Below are positions 11,484-23,184 of a DNA stretch of 64,000 nt, in pieces. Origin of the DNA: Litsea cubeba (Eukaryota > Streptophyta > Magnoliopsida > Laurales > Lauraceae); NCBI GenBank assembly GCA_012931725.1, contig CM022946.1:60974098-61038097 (forward strand), given 5' to 3'. The notes beneath the pieces were generated by a model, which had not been told where the DNA came from, searched no databases, and was given only the letters and a program-made list of their open reading frames with translations. How positions within the stretch are numbered: position 1 is the stretch's first letter; the number at the start of each line of letters is the position of its first letter. Both the position numbers and the translations under genes were made by a program.

Positions 11484-12290
11484 AATACTTATTCTCATTG
11501 AATATTATTTATCTAGCAAAGTACTAATAATAAGTGTAATGGGTAGGTGATGGTATATAATCATCTATCCTTTATACCTATTATTAGTACTAATGGCAAT
11601 AGGTATTTTGAAGGATCAATGGTATTTAGGATTATAAAGATCTTATTTCTCATTTATAAATTAAGTACCATTCATCTAGCATACTAGCGAAAGACGTGCA
11701 CTTAGCACGGGCAACATATCTCATGATGTGAAAAATGTAAAAATAGTATTCCACTATGGATGAAACCGAGTTATTTGGATAGAGCCCATATTGTAAGCAT
11801 ACGAGATTTCTCCATGTGTGTTTGATTGGTGGGGCGTCAGGGAAGCTTAGCATTCATGGAGTGGATAAAATATCAAGACAATAGGTAGAGGTAAAAGAAG
11901 AGTAAGGAAAACTTGTGGAATTGAAAATGTGCAAAAAATGTTAGAAAATTGAGATAGAAGATAAAGTGTAAAGATTCATCGGTAATGTGAGAGACGTTAT
12001 TTATTTTTTAACAGGGAGAGATTGATGATTTATTGGCATTTATAATATTAAAGAGACATTATCATTTTTAACATGAATAATGACATTTTTAGAAGGAGAA
12101 AAGAAAATTTTAATTGAGAAATGCAATGGCCATAATGACGTGGCATCATAGAGGTCTCTTTCTAAGAATTGGGTAAGAGAAGAATGGTCGGTTAATGAGC
12201 AATTGATGCAGTATTAAAGGAATTGAGTAGTCAAAATCAATTGAGCAATTGAGGCTAATTTCTCAATTAGAAACAATCTCGTTCATATAT
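11484..12290. other. intergenic DNA, right half of interrupted repeat then unassigned
   Basis: 11484-11640 continues the repeat family interrupted by the MITE. 11650-12290 is AT-rich with no recognised feature. Confidence 0.4.
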
Positions 12291-13251
12291 ATACTAGTGA
12301 TTGCCCGTACTTGAAGGCACGGCGCACCATGTTCTGAGCACAACTAAATCTAATTACTCTTCTTTTGACCACCTAACAACTAACCTGAATTTTGGCACCC
12401 TATGAGGGGTAATTCGGCCTACCCTATTTAACGATGTCTTGATTAGGTCCCGAGTCAAAGATCACCTATTATTCCTGGACCTCTGATTACCCTAGGAATT
12501 GGCTCATTGCAATATGTTCGTCGAGGGCTTTCCGTCTATATATAGAACTTCGAGATCCGACGGGCGGATCAAAAATCATAATAGCAGGTCCCACACCCCC
12601 GGGGTGCCCACATGAAAAATCATCTATCACTTCTAGACCCCTTAGTGGCCCCAAAAGTTGTCTCATCGCGATCTAGTCAACGAGGGCTTTCCATCCATAT
12701 ATAGAACTTTGAAATCCGACGGGCGGATCAAAATCTGCGAAACTTGGGTCCCAGTGATTATTGCCCAGACCGAACCCCATTGTAGCCCACTTTTGGGCCC
12801 TAAACCTCTGATCAAGACCCTGATTGGGCCCTTAACTAAACCCGTCAGACCTGACCTGAACCTGACCCAATCAAACCCATCAAACTCTAGCCCAAATCAA
12901 TCCGAACTCAAATCCAACCCAAACCCATCTAACATCAACCTAACCCCAGACCTGGCCCAGACTCCTTGACCCGTCGCCCGGATAAGGGAGAAAGTGTCCA
13001 GGGATCTGGGGAAGTAGTGTCCCAGATCTCTGGACTCTCAAACCCCATTAAACCCCTCAACCCCTTTCTTCTTAATCTCAGCCTTAGGATTTATGTACAT
13101 AAATCCAAGGGTCCAAAATATGGGGAATTCAAAAATTGAGCTCCCTTGCAAAAGAATTTTTTTTTTTTTGGGCTTTTGACACCTTTTTTATCAATGGCAT
13201 AACAATAAGAAAGTAAACACTCTTGCTTTTCTTTTAAATGAAGACTAGCAC
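12291..13251 (+). mobile_element. Helitron-like candidate 1
   Basis: Begins atactagtgattgcccgt followed by a short hairpin (gcccgt...gcacggc), the same arrangement as the better supported element at 14731. It contains a tandem pair of about 155-bp modules, marked by gagggctttcc...gacgggcggatc at about 12526 and 12682. The right boundary is inferred only from the next 'actagc' start. No target duplication or helicase was seen, so the class is a guess. Confidence 0.3.
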
Positions 13252-14730
13252 CAAACGCCCGTGTTAAGCCGGGCCAAAAGTAAAAATATATTAGAAATTT
13301 AAGAATTATTTTAAATTATTATTAAGATAAAATAAGTCTAAAAGAAAGAAATTTATTATCTTTGAATATTAGAATCTTTTAACATGTTATGAAAATAAAT
13401 ATAAAATGAGAAGTAAACTTACATAACAAAATGCCCTCTTGAATTTAAAGGCATTGACCATTACACAAGTATGAATGTATGTCAATATAAGGGCAGCTCT
13501 CCTAAGCTAAAGCTTAGGTTAAGGTAAGCTCAAGTTTGTGGTGTGGCCCACCTAGCGACCCACATGGGGGTGGTGATGTGGGGATTTCAAGGACTCACTG
13601 AGACCCTTCTCTTTGCAAAAAATTAGTCTCAAACGTGGTTTCTACCATCTCCATCTAGCCCCAAAAGTTTAATGGTCAACAATACATTCGGATCGGTACA
13701 CAGTCGATCCAATCGTCCAGTAAATCCGGATCTAACCAAAAGATAGTGGACATGTACAATTTAGAGAGGTCGTGTGTTTGGTCCATTTGGATGGACCAAA
13801 GGTGGGCCCCACAAGCGTAAGCTTACAGAATTAAATGGAGAGGTATGATGCCCGGGCTCAAAAAATATAATGAAATATGTGATTCTTTTCTGAGATATCA
13901 TCGGAAAAGAACAAATTTTATAGAAATAAATAAGTAGTTTATATTTATTATATATATAACTTTAATAAAAAAGAAAAAATAACTTGGTGGGGTCACATGA
14001 TGTAACATCTAACGGGGAGCCTCATATCCTAAGTCCTTCAAGGTGTGTCCAATTGGACAGTGGGACCTTATTGATGTGTCATTCCGATGATCCTTAGTGG
14101 GGTCACATGATGTAACATCTAAAGATATGCCCACATCGAAATATCTAAAGGTGTGTCCAATTAAATATTTGGTCAGTAGGCCCTTGTTGATGTAGTGTTC
14201 AAAGGAGCATTGGTGGGGTCACATGATGTAATATTTAAAAGTGAGCATCTTAGCCTAATTCATTAAAGTGCATCATGATGTATTTAAAGGTGGCCTTTTT
14301 TGTCTGGTCTTTAACTCGAAAGAAATATCCCATGCTATTATCAACTTCTTGGTAGAAGTGGAGAAAGGATAGGTGTGATAAGGATGGAAGAAGTTGTTTA
14401 GAGAAATTGTAGGAGATATGATAAAGATGTGAGTTTGTTATTTTTATAAAAATTTTTGAATGAAATGGAGAGATTTAGGGAGGTGATTTGGAAAAGATAA
14501 TTGAAATGAAGATTTAGGGAGGAGATTTGTTTTAGATGAGTGTGGTGGCCCACTTTTTCTTATATATTTCTTTGAAATGAGAGATTTTTTAGGGATGACG
14601 TGGCACCCCTCACAGCACACCTCTCACACCCAAAGCTCTATGTGATTTTATAAGTATTTTTCTGAAAGGAAAGACTTTTTAAGGATGAGGTGGCACCCCT
14701 CACAGCCCACTTCTTCATTTGCTTTAATAT
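13252..14730 (+). mobile_element. Helitron-like candidate 2 with internal tandem repeats
   Basis: Begins actagcaccaaacgcccgt with a small hairpin and ends where the 14731 element begins. Inside are three copies of a module starting tggggtcacatgatgtaa (about 13988, 14099, 14215; period roughly 112-116 bp) and two copies of ggtggcacccctcacagc (about 14600 and 14690). A foreign 370-bp MITE sits at 13491-13859. Non-autonomous at best; boundaries are tentative. Confidence 0.3.
13491..13859. mobile_element. MITE, family copy 2 (inverted relative to copy 1)
   Basis: Shares with 11098-11483, in reverse orientation, the termini (ctctcctaagcta...gcttagg), the central cggatcggtacac phrase and the ggtccatttggatggacc palindrome. 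Flanks caatataa and aaaatataa may be a worn target duplication. Confidence 0.55.
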
Positions 14731-16903
14731 ATACTAGCAAAACCCCGTGGATAACCACGAAACCACCAAATGCACATACTGATATGAATTATTTTTAATA
14801 AATTTATTAATTAGTAAACTTGTGAGTCCTTTTTTTTTTTTGCTAATTTGATCTTTAAGTTTTTTTTTCAAATGTTTTATTTTTCAAATGTTTTATTCTT
14901 TAAGTGAGGCATGAATTGATTAAGAAAGATCAAATGATCATAGACCTAACAAATTGACCTGATATATTTAAGTGGGACCGAGATGAATGGGGTTCATCAT
15001 CTCTATTCTAACCGTCCATAAAATCATATTATGCGGGCTGGGACCCATTAATTGCTTGATAAAGATAAAATGATAAAATGATCATAAACCTCTCAAATTG
15101 ACCAAACCTAACCTATTTAAGTGGGACCCCAAGATGAATGGGGTCCACCATCTATATTCTAACCGTCCATAAAACCATATTATGCGGGATGGGACCCATG
15201 AATTGATTAAGAAAGATCAAAGGATCAAATGATCGTAGACCTAACAAATTGACCAAATATTTTTAAGTGGGACCCAAATGAATGGGGTCCACCATCTTTA
15301 TTCTAACCGTCCATAAAATCAAATGATGCGGGACGGGACCCATGAATTGATTGATAAAGATCAAATGATCATAGACCTCTCAAATTGACCAAACTTGACC
15401 TATTTAAGTGGGACCCACAAGATGAATGGGGTCCACCATCTATATTCTAACCATCCATGAAACAATATGATGCGGGATGGACCCATGAATTGCTTGCTAA
15501 AGATCAAAGGATCAAATGATCATAGACCTCACAAATTGACCAAACCTAACATATTTAAGTAGAACCCCCCAGATGAATGGGATCCACCATCTCTATTCTA
15601 ACCGTCCATAAAACCATATTATGCGGGATGGGACCCATGAATTGATTTAAAAAAAATCAAAGAATCAAATGATCGTAGACCTAACAAATTGACCAAATAT
15701 TTTTAAGTGAGACCCAGATGAATGGGGTCCACCATCTTTATTCTAACCGTCCATAAAATCAAATGATGCAGGCCAGGACCCATGAATTGATTGATAAAGA
15801 TCAAATGATCAAAGGATCATAGACCTCTCAAATTGACCAAACCTAACCTATTTAAGTGGGACACCCAAGATGAATGGAGTCCACCATCTATATTCTAACC
15901 GTCCATGAAATAATATGATGCGGGCTGGGACCCATGAATTTCTTGATAATGATCAAAGTATTAAATGATCATAGACCTCACAAATTGACCAAACCTAACC
16001 ATTTAAGTGGAACCCTCCAGATGAATGGGATCCACCATCTTTATTCTAACCGTCCATAAAACCATATTATGCGGGATGGGACCCATGAATTGATTTAAAA
16101 AGATCAAATGATCGTAGACCTAACAAATTGATCAAATATGTTTAAGTGAGACCCAGATGAATGGGGTCCACCATCTCTATTCTAACCGTCCATAAAATCA
16201 CATGATGCGGGCCGGGACCCATGAATTGATTGATAAAGTTCAAATGATCATAGACCTCATAAATTGACCAAACCTAATTTATTTAATTGGGACCCCAAAG
16301 ATGAATGGAGTCCACCATCTATATTCTAACCGTTCATAAAACCATATGATGCGGGCTGGGATCCATGAATTGCTTGATAAAGGTCAAATGATCAAATGAT
16401 CATAGACCTCACAAATTGACCAAACCTAACCTATTTAAGTGAAACCCCCCAAATGAATGGGGTCCACCATCTCTATTCTAACCATCCATAAAATCATATT
16501 ATGCTGGATGGGACCCATGAATTGATTAAGAAAGATCAAATGATCAAATGATCATAGACCTAACAAATTGACCAAATATTTTTAAGTGGGACCCAGATGA
16601 ATGGGGTCCACCATCTTTATTCTAACCGTCCATAAAATCAAATGATGTGGGCCGGGACCCATGAATTGATTGATATAAATTTAGCACATCTGGTGTGTTG
16701 GCTTATTTAGGGATTTCATGGAGAGATTTTAGGCTTTTGAGTGGAAGATGATTCTTCATGCAGAGATTTTAGGTCTTTTGAGTGTGTAATAGATATAGGG
16801 ATTTAAGGGATAAGGGCAATTCCGGAAATGACATTGTAAAAGGCTTGAGGTTGCGCCACGTGTCTTTATGTGAGAAAGAGTACATCCCTTTAGTAATATA
16901 GAT
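14731..16903 (+). mobile_element. 2.17-kb Helitron-like element with 12-unit tandem array, copy A
   Basis: Begins atactagcaaaaccccgtgg, with a perfect 14-base palindrome (cgtggataaccacg up to its centre bases), and ends gtaatatagat. A near-identical inverted copy lies at 25730-27906. Comparison of the two fixes the ends, because similarity stops exactly there and no target duplication is present. That, plus the central tandem array, resembles non-autonomous Helitron/Helentron elements, although no helicase or diagnostic CTRR end was seen. It could instead be another class lacking target duplication. Confidence 0.5.
14990..16680 (+). repeat. tandem array, 12 monomers of about 147 bp in ABC higher-order units
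   Basis: The marker ctaacc(g/a)t(c/t)cat recurs near 15011, 15162, 15305, 15450, 15601, 15746, 15898, 16049, 16186, 16328, 16481 and 16624. Monomers fall into three types that repeat in order: one with nggctgggacc...attgcttgat, one with atattatgcgggatggg...gtagacctaacaaattg, one with aatgatgcgggccgggacc. The three-monomer unit (about 440 bp) is present four times. Confidence 0.85.
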
Positions 16904-17297
16904 AGATAGATAATAAGGGATGACAATACTCATAAATAACTCAAACTTGCTGCCTCTTTTTGCGCGTACAAACCAAGATGTGAACGTGCTTTTGATGAGG
17001 ATGGCAAAAACTTGTGAATTTCTCCAACTTTTAGCCCTTTTTTCATTCCCCTCTTAAATCCAAGGGTCCAAAATAGGTGTAAAATGATGGACGATATATA
17101 CTTCTACCCTTTACTCTTGAAGCATAATATATCTTTGACACCCATAATTGTTAATATATTAGTACTTTATATCTATTATTAGTACTAATTATAGATTTTT
17201 TTTAAAAGGGTTACCTTTCTGCTAAGGGTTACCTTTCATGACTTATGTGAAAGTTAAGGGATTTTAACCTGTAATAGAACATAACCCTTAACTAGAG
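16904..17297. other. AT-rich intergenic DNA
   Basis: Starts with a short GATA microsatellite (about 16901-16912) and otherwise contains fragments of the 'ataataagtgtaaa' family. No gene seen. Confidence 0.45.
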
Positions 17298-17500
17298 GAT
17301 AAATGACACTTCTTTTTTTTTTTTTTATAACAGAGCATGTCCCAGTCCTTTGGGCCGGGCTAATCTTTTTGGGCGGCCCGCCGGGGGGAGGATAAGTCTC
17401 CTTGTCCTAGTGTGGTATCGGAATTTCGAACCTTCAACCTCCGAAACCGTGGTTCTAGGCCAACTGATCGAGCTACCTCAAGGTTTCATGATAAATGATA
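17298..17500 (-). mobile_element. tRNA-derived SINE
   Basis: On the minus strand the body (17489 to about 17327) starts with an A box (tagctcgatcagttggcc) and a B box (ggttcgaaattcc) at tRNA-like spacing, followed by a GC-rich unique region and an A-tail (the T-run at 17311-17326). Flanks give a target duplication: gataaatga at 17298-17306 and again at 17490-17498. The A and B boxes would form an internal RNA polymerase III promoter. The tRNA-like part lacks the folding of a working tRNA. Confidence 0.7.
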
Positions 17501-18429
17501 ATTATTTCACATTTATATAGTAAGTATCATTTATCTAGCATATTGCTAATAATAAGTGTAAATGATAGACATTAAGACAGCACTTGAAGTATCACCAATC
17601 CTTTACATTTATTATTAGTAAAAGTATTGTCTATCTATTTTACCAATTATTAGTAATATGATTTCTTTACTTTATACCTGTTTTTAGTAATGGGTACCTT
17701 CATGGCTTCCACGAGAGGTAAAAATCTAAGCTTCTTGTGAGACCCACTGTCATGAAAGGGTCTCATCATGGATATTACGCTGATAAAAAAATCTATCTCA
17801 ATCAGATCATCAAAATCATTAATTTAGGGACCTTAAAATTTAACAACTTCTTAAGTTTTTATTTTCTCATGCAATTCAATCCATCAGTAAGTATAATTTG
17901 AATTATATAAAATCAGAGTGAGTGCCCATTCATAGGGGGTTGGTGATTGTGAAGGAGTTGGATTGATTATGGGGTCCCACGTGTTGCTAAGTCTTTTATC
18001 TTTCAGAAAAGCCATGATAAGCAACTCTTAGCATAATTAAATCCTATTAGTGACATGCTAATGTCTTATACCTATTGCTAGCATTTTACTAGCTACTGAT
18101 AAAGGCTTTATCATAAAAATAGAAAAAAAAATATCAAAACTAATTATACGTAAAAAGAAGAGAATTTTACCAAAAAGATAACTTTATGTGGCCAGTACAC
18201 CGAACATGAAACTTTAGCCACACCAAATAGGGAATCCGTACAGAAAAATAAACTTTTTTTTTATTATATTTCTTGGTGGTCGACGTCGACCTTCACTTTT
18301 TGTGTTGAGGTTCGACGGCGACCTCACTATAACAAATGAGAGTTGCCATCGACCTTGAGCAAGCATATTTTCACATCTTCTTCCTTCTTCGTCTCTTCTC
18401 CAAATCCAATCCAATGATGGAGAAATTCA
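17501..18429. other. intergenic DNA with repeat fragments
   Basis: Continues the 'ataataagtgtaaa' family to about 17720. A copy of the dispersed 'caattcaatccatcagtaag' phrase lies near 17870. The short ORF at 18214-18414 (minus) has no recognisable domain. The pre-insertion site of the Copia element is at 18425-18429. Confidence 0.4.
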
Positions 18430-18883
18430 TGTTGAAAAATTCCATCATGTGGGGCCACACATGTAACCATTAAATGTGTTATGCTATCTTTGGTTAAGCC
18501 TAATTGAAGTGATCTAATTAAGACTTAAAGTTTTAAGGCTTAAGGGTATAATTGTCATGGGATTAATGTGTAGATACCAGAATACTAATTCTAATTTGAT
18601 GAGGGGACAAATTAGAATTAGCAAATCTCATTATTATATATATTAGGGTTATGGTCCCCAATTCATATGGTAAGTTCCTATTGTCTCTGACATCCCATCA
18701 TCAGAAAGAATCAAGAGGGTTTCTCTGGGCAGCCATATTGGATTGGAAGATCAACAACCTGCGAGTAACTTCCACAATGGATCAAGGTATGTTTTCCGCT
18801 TTACATCTCTCGATGATTTGACATGGAGGATCTTGGTTGTTTAAGTTTTTCTGGATCATAGATCTAGATCTTGTTTTCTAACA
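18430..18883 (+). repeat. 5' LTR of full-length Copia
   Basis: TG...CA ends. Contains an ATG (18777-18779) followed by a strong splice-donor sequence (caag/gtatgt, cut after 18786), discussed with the intron entry. A TATA-like run (attatatatatt) at about 18630 could be the promoter. Confidence 0.93.
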
Positions 18884-19669
18884 AGTGGTATTAGAGCATC
18901 TCCATGTGAAGCCATTGGGAATCCAGTGTTTTTTTTTTAGTCCTTGCATTGGACAATTCCTGGATGCATTAGTCATTGTCAATAGATGTCACCTGCAGTC
19001 TTTCTAAAAGATTGCCAACGCCACAGTCTCCTCCTCACTTTGTTTTGGGTGGAGGCATATGATGAATCGTATGGTAGTCCAGGAGAGTACATATTTTGGT
19101 GGTCCAGGGAATAATAATAATAATAATAATATTTTTTTTTCTCCGTATACGGTGACATCTGGAGAGAACTAATTGGTTTTCTACAAAATAAATTCAAATA
19201 ATTTATGGTATATCTTTTATGGTTAAATAAATTAGTCCATTATTCTAAATGGGCTAATTGAAACAAGATGTTACCAAAGTGACCTCTCTTGTGTAGATTG
19301 TTCCTGAGGAATATTGGATGTTTGTGTGTATGTAAATTCATGCGGGTCTTAGTCGGCCCAAAGGAAGGTTAATACTTGGGCCGAATTGCATACACACCCG
19401 TGGTGATAAACATGTGACGATTATCAGGTTTTCCATGTAAATAATACATCGATCCAAAGATAGATTTATTATTTGACATAAATTATTGTCAATGTTCGAT
19501 CACTATCACAAGAGTACCATTTACAATTAATATTACTGTCCAAAGACTTGATATTAATGTTTTGCTAGGTATCTTGAGATGAGACTTACCATTATTTGAA
19601 TATGTTGATTATCGTATTTGGTTATTAATATGAGCTTGTTTGTCTGTTTATTTTTTGTTCTCTTTACAG
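18787..19669 (+). other. candidate intron joining an LTR-encoded start codon to gag
   Basis: The donor gtatgt at 18787 follows ATG GAT CAA G in the 5' LTR; the acceptor tctttacag ends at 19669 after a pyrimidine-rich tract. Splicing joins the single G to 'ca' at 19670 and continues in the gag-pol frame. The protein would start M-D-Q-A-S-V-S-A and run straight into the conserved gag start. Without splicing, the first in-frame ATG (19618) adds a hydrophobic leader encoded by the intron's pyrimidine tract, which looks spurious. The intron would remove the primer-binding site region from the spliced mRNA, so unspliced RNA would serve as genome. Confidence 0.6.
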
Positions 19670-20598
19670 CAAGTGTTTCTGCTATATCTGCTAATATCAA
19701 CTCAATACCTGTGCTTAATGGGACTAATTTTAAGGATTGGAAAGAGAACATAGAAATTGTTCTCGGCTGCATGGATCTAGACCTTGCACTACGGACTGAG
19801 CAACCCGCTTCTCTTACGGCTGAAAGTTCTCCTGATGCAAAGAAGAACTTTGAGAAGTGGGATCGCTCAAATCGCATGAGTCTTATGATCATTAAGCGCG
19901 GCATTCCGGAGGCTTTTAGGGGTGCGGTATCTGACAAGTTAACCACGGCCAAAGAATTCCTCGCCGAGATTGAAAAGCGTTTTGTGAAAAACGATAAAGC
20001 AGAATCAAGCACGCTTTTGCAAAGCTTGATTTCTATGAAGTATAATGGCAAGGGGAATATACGGGAGTACATTATGGATATGTCTCATCTTGCTTCTAAG
20101 CTTAAGGCACTGAAGCTCGAGCTGTCTGACGACTTGCTCGTGCATTTGGTATTAATATCACTTCCTGCACAATATAGTCAATTTAAAGTCAGTTACAATT
20201 GTCAAAGGGAGAAATGGACTCTTAATGAGCTCATTTCTTATTGTGTGCAAGAGGAAGAGAGATTGAAGCAAGACAGGACAGAAAGTGCTCATTTGGCTCA
20301 CACCTCTAAAGATAAGGGCAAAAAGAGAAAGAATAATGATGCTGCTAAGGGTCCAGCCCAAAAGAAACAACAACAAACAAATGAGGTTCAAAAGAAACCA
20401 CAGCAAGCAAATGAGGGTTGTTTCTTTTGCAACAAGTCTGGACATGTGAAGAAGGACTGTACCAAATATCACGCTTGGCGTGCAAAAAAAGGTACATTTC
20501 TTACTTTGGTCTGTTCTGAGGTCAATTTAGCTTCAGTACCTAGAAACACGTGGTGGTTAGATTCTGGTGCTACTACTCACATCAGTGTTTCTATGTAG
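19670..20598 (+). pseudogene. Copia gag and start of protease, ends at stop 20596-20598
   Basis: Gag core (Retrotran_gag type, motif NGTNFKDWK near 19717) is followed by a Lys/Gln-rich linker, a CCHC zinc knuckle CFFCNKSGHVKKDC (20419-20460) and the aspartic protease active site WWLDSGATTH (20551-20580). The frame then hits TAG at 20596-20598, where related elements have a Gln codon (CAG). The next codons (GCLSCRKP...) continue the protease in the same frame, so one C-to-T change is enough to explain the break. If read from the ATG at 19618 without splicing, an extra 17-residue hydrophobic stretch is added. Confidence 0.88.
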
Positions 20599-21501
20599 GG
20601 TTGCCTGAGCTGCCGAAAGCCAAGTGATGCTGAAAGACACATCTTTGTGGGCGATGGCAACTCGGTAGAAGTAGAGGCAATAGGGCATTTTAGGTTGTTA
20701 TTGAAAACTGGTTATTATTTGGATTTAGTAGATACTTTTATTATACCGTCTTTTAGACGGAATTTGGTTTCAGTTTCTTTATTGGACAAGTTTGGTTATT
20801 TTTGTTCATTTGGAAACAATCAAGTCAGCTTATCTATAAATTCAAATATTGTTGGAACTGGTTCTCTATGTGTATATGACAACTTATATTTGCTTGATAT
20901 AATTGTTTCTTATAATGAATCCTTGCATTTGGAATCACAAGGTACTAAACGCAAATTGAGTAAAGAGAATTCAGCCACATTATGGCACAAACGATTAGGT
21001 CACATCTCTAAGCCTAGAGTTGAGCGACTTGTGTCTGATGGAATTTTAGATTCCCTTGACTTTACAGACTTTGATGTTTGTATTGCTTGCATCAAGGGAA
21101 AACAGACCAAAACGAAGAAATTAGGTGCCAATAGAACTACAGATGTCTTAGAATTGATACACACAGATATCTGTGGCCCATTCCCTACGGCTTCTTGGAA
21201 TGGCCAACAGTATTTTATATCATTCATAGACGATTACTCTCGCTACGGGTACTTATTTCTCATTCATGAGAAATCACAGTCTTTGGACGTGTTCAAAACA
21301 TTTAAAGCTGAAGTTGAGAACCAACTCAACAAAAGAATAAAGTGTGTCCGGTCTGACCGTGGTGGTGAATACTACGGTAGATATGACGGATCAGGTGAAC
21401 AACGTCCAGGACCGTTTGCTAAATTCCTAGAGGAATGTGGAATCGTCCCCCAGTACACCATGCCAGGGTCACCTAGCATGAATGGTGTTGCTGAAAGGTG
21501 A
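20599..21501 (+). pseudogene. Copia protease end and integrase, ends at stop 21499-21501
   Basis: Same frame as gag. After the protease remainder comes the GAG-pre-integrase zinc domain (LWHKRLGHIS near 20981, CIACIKGKQ near 21084) and the integrase core with its catalytic Asp residues (HTDICGPF near 21160; FIDDYSRYGY near 21223). The third acidic residue lies downstream near the MNGVAER motif (about 21478). TGA at 21499-21501 stands where the conserved Arg of the AER-R-N-R motif belongs (CGA to TGA). Confidence 0.88.
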
Positions 21502-23184
21502 AACCGAATTCTTAAGGATATGGTAAGGAGTATGATTAGTCATTCTTCTTTACCAGAGTCACTCTGGGGAGAAGCAATCAAAACAGCAGCTTATATTCTG
21601 AATAGAGTGCCAACTAAAGCAGCTGCAAAAACACCTTATGAGCTTTGGACAGGCCGTAAGCCTAGTCTCAAGCATTTTCACATTTGGGGATGTCCTGCTG
21701 AGGCAAGGCCTTACAGGCCACATGAAAAGAAATTGGACTCCAAAACTGTGAGCAGCTACTTCATTGGCTACTCTGAGCGATCTAGGGGCTATAAGTTTTA
21801 TGATCCCACACTTAAGTCAATTTTTGAGACGGGAACTGCAACATTTTTTGAGGATGTTGAGTTTGGGGGGAGAAATAAGGTTAGAGACATTGTCTTTGAG
21901 GAAGAATCGGTTTCAATTCCCACTATCGCTATTGACAATGTGCCGGTTTCTATGCCTGTCATTGATCAAGAAGCGAATCCGGATCCTCAGCCAGACAATG
22001 TTGATCAAACCACTATTCAAGATGCGGTGATCGTTCCTGAGGAACAAACTCAACAACCTCAAGAACCAGTGCCATTAAGACGATCCACTAGAGAAAGGAG
22101 AAATGCTATTCCTGACGATTTTTTCATATTTCTCCAAGAACATGAGGAAGAAATTGGAATGGTGGAAAATGATCCAATCAACTTCCACCAGGCCATACAA
22201 GGTTCCAACTCTCAAAAGTGGATTGATGCTATGAATGAGGAGTATAAGTCTATGCAAGACAATAAGGTTTGGGAACTTGTTCCATTACCAGAAGGTGCGA
22301 AGCCCATTGGTTGCAAATGGATTTTTAAAACCAAAAGGGATTCGAATGGTAATGTGGAAAGGTATAAGGCTCGTCTTGTAGCTAAAGGCTTTACCCAAAA
22401 AGAAGGGATTGACTTTAAAGAGACATTCTCTCCGGTTTCATCGAAAGACTCTTTTAGGACAATCATGGCACTTGTTGCACATTTTGATCTTGAGCTTCAT
22501 CAAATGGACGTCAAGACAGCTTTTCTCAATGGTGACATTGACGAAACAATTTATATGGTGCAGCCAGAAAACTTTGAGTTGGGAGACCCAAAGAATATGG
22601 TCTGTAAATTGACAAAGTCCATCTATGGACTCAAGCAAGCTTCTCGTCAGTGGTATCACAAGTTTCATCATGTGATTATCCCATTTGGTTTTGAGACAAA
22701 CGCTGTTGGTAATTGTGTGTATCACAAATTCAGTGGGAGTAAGCACATATTCCTGGTTTTGTATGTCGATGACATACTGCTTGCCACAAATGATATAGGC
22801 ATGTTGCACGAAACCAAGAGATTTCTATCAAAGAAATTTGAGATGAAAGATCTTGGTGACGCCTCCTTTGTATTAGGGATCCTGATACAACGTGATCGTT
22901 CTCGTGGTATTCTTGGATTATCACAAAGACGTTATATCGATACAGTACTCAAAAGATTTGGCATGCAGGACTGTAAACCAGGTGACACCCCTGTCGCTAA
23001 GGGAGACAAGTTCAGTCTCAATCAGTGCCCTAAAACTAACCTTGAAATTAAGGAAATGCAAAAGATTCCCTATGCATCAGCTGTAGGTAGTCTAATGTAT
23101 GCTCAGGTATGTACGCGTCCGGATATTGCGTACATTGTTGGCATGTTAGGCAGATATTTAAGTAATCCTAGAATGGATCATTGA
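21502..23184 (+). pseudogene. Copia integrase C-terminus and reverse transcriptase, ends at stop 23182-23184
   Basis: Same frame. Integrase C-terminal part (WGCPAEARPY near 21690, later an Asp/Glu-rich linker) is followed by RVT_2 reverse transcriptase: WKWIFKTKRD, KARLVAKGFTQ, the QMDVKTAFLNGD motif with the first catalytic Asp (about 22503), KSIYGLKQASRQWY, and the YVDD active site at 22762-22773. TGA at 23182-23184 replaces a Trp codon (TGG) of the conserved MDHW motif, which precedes the RNase H domain. Confidence 0.9.

Noticed and set aside
14990..16680. Regular repeat array considered as CRISPR
   Set aside because: Monomers are 147 bp with no distinct spacers and no cas genes, in a plant genome.
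17327..17489. tRNA gene
   Set aside because: A and B boxes are present, but the acceptor stem and cloverleaf cannot form, and an A-tail and target duplication mark it as a SINE.
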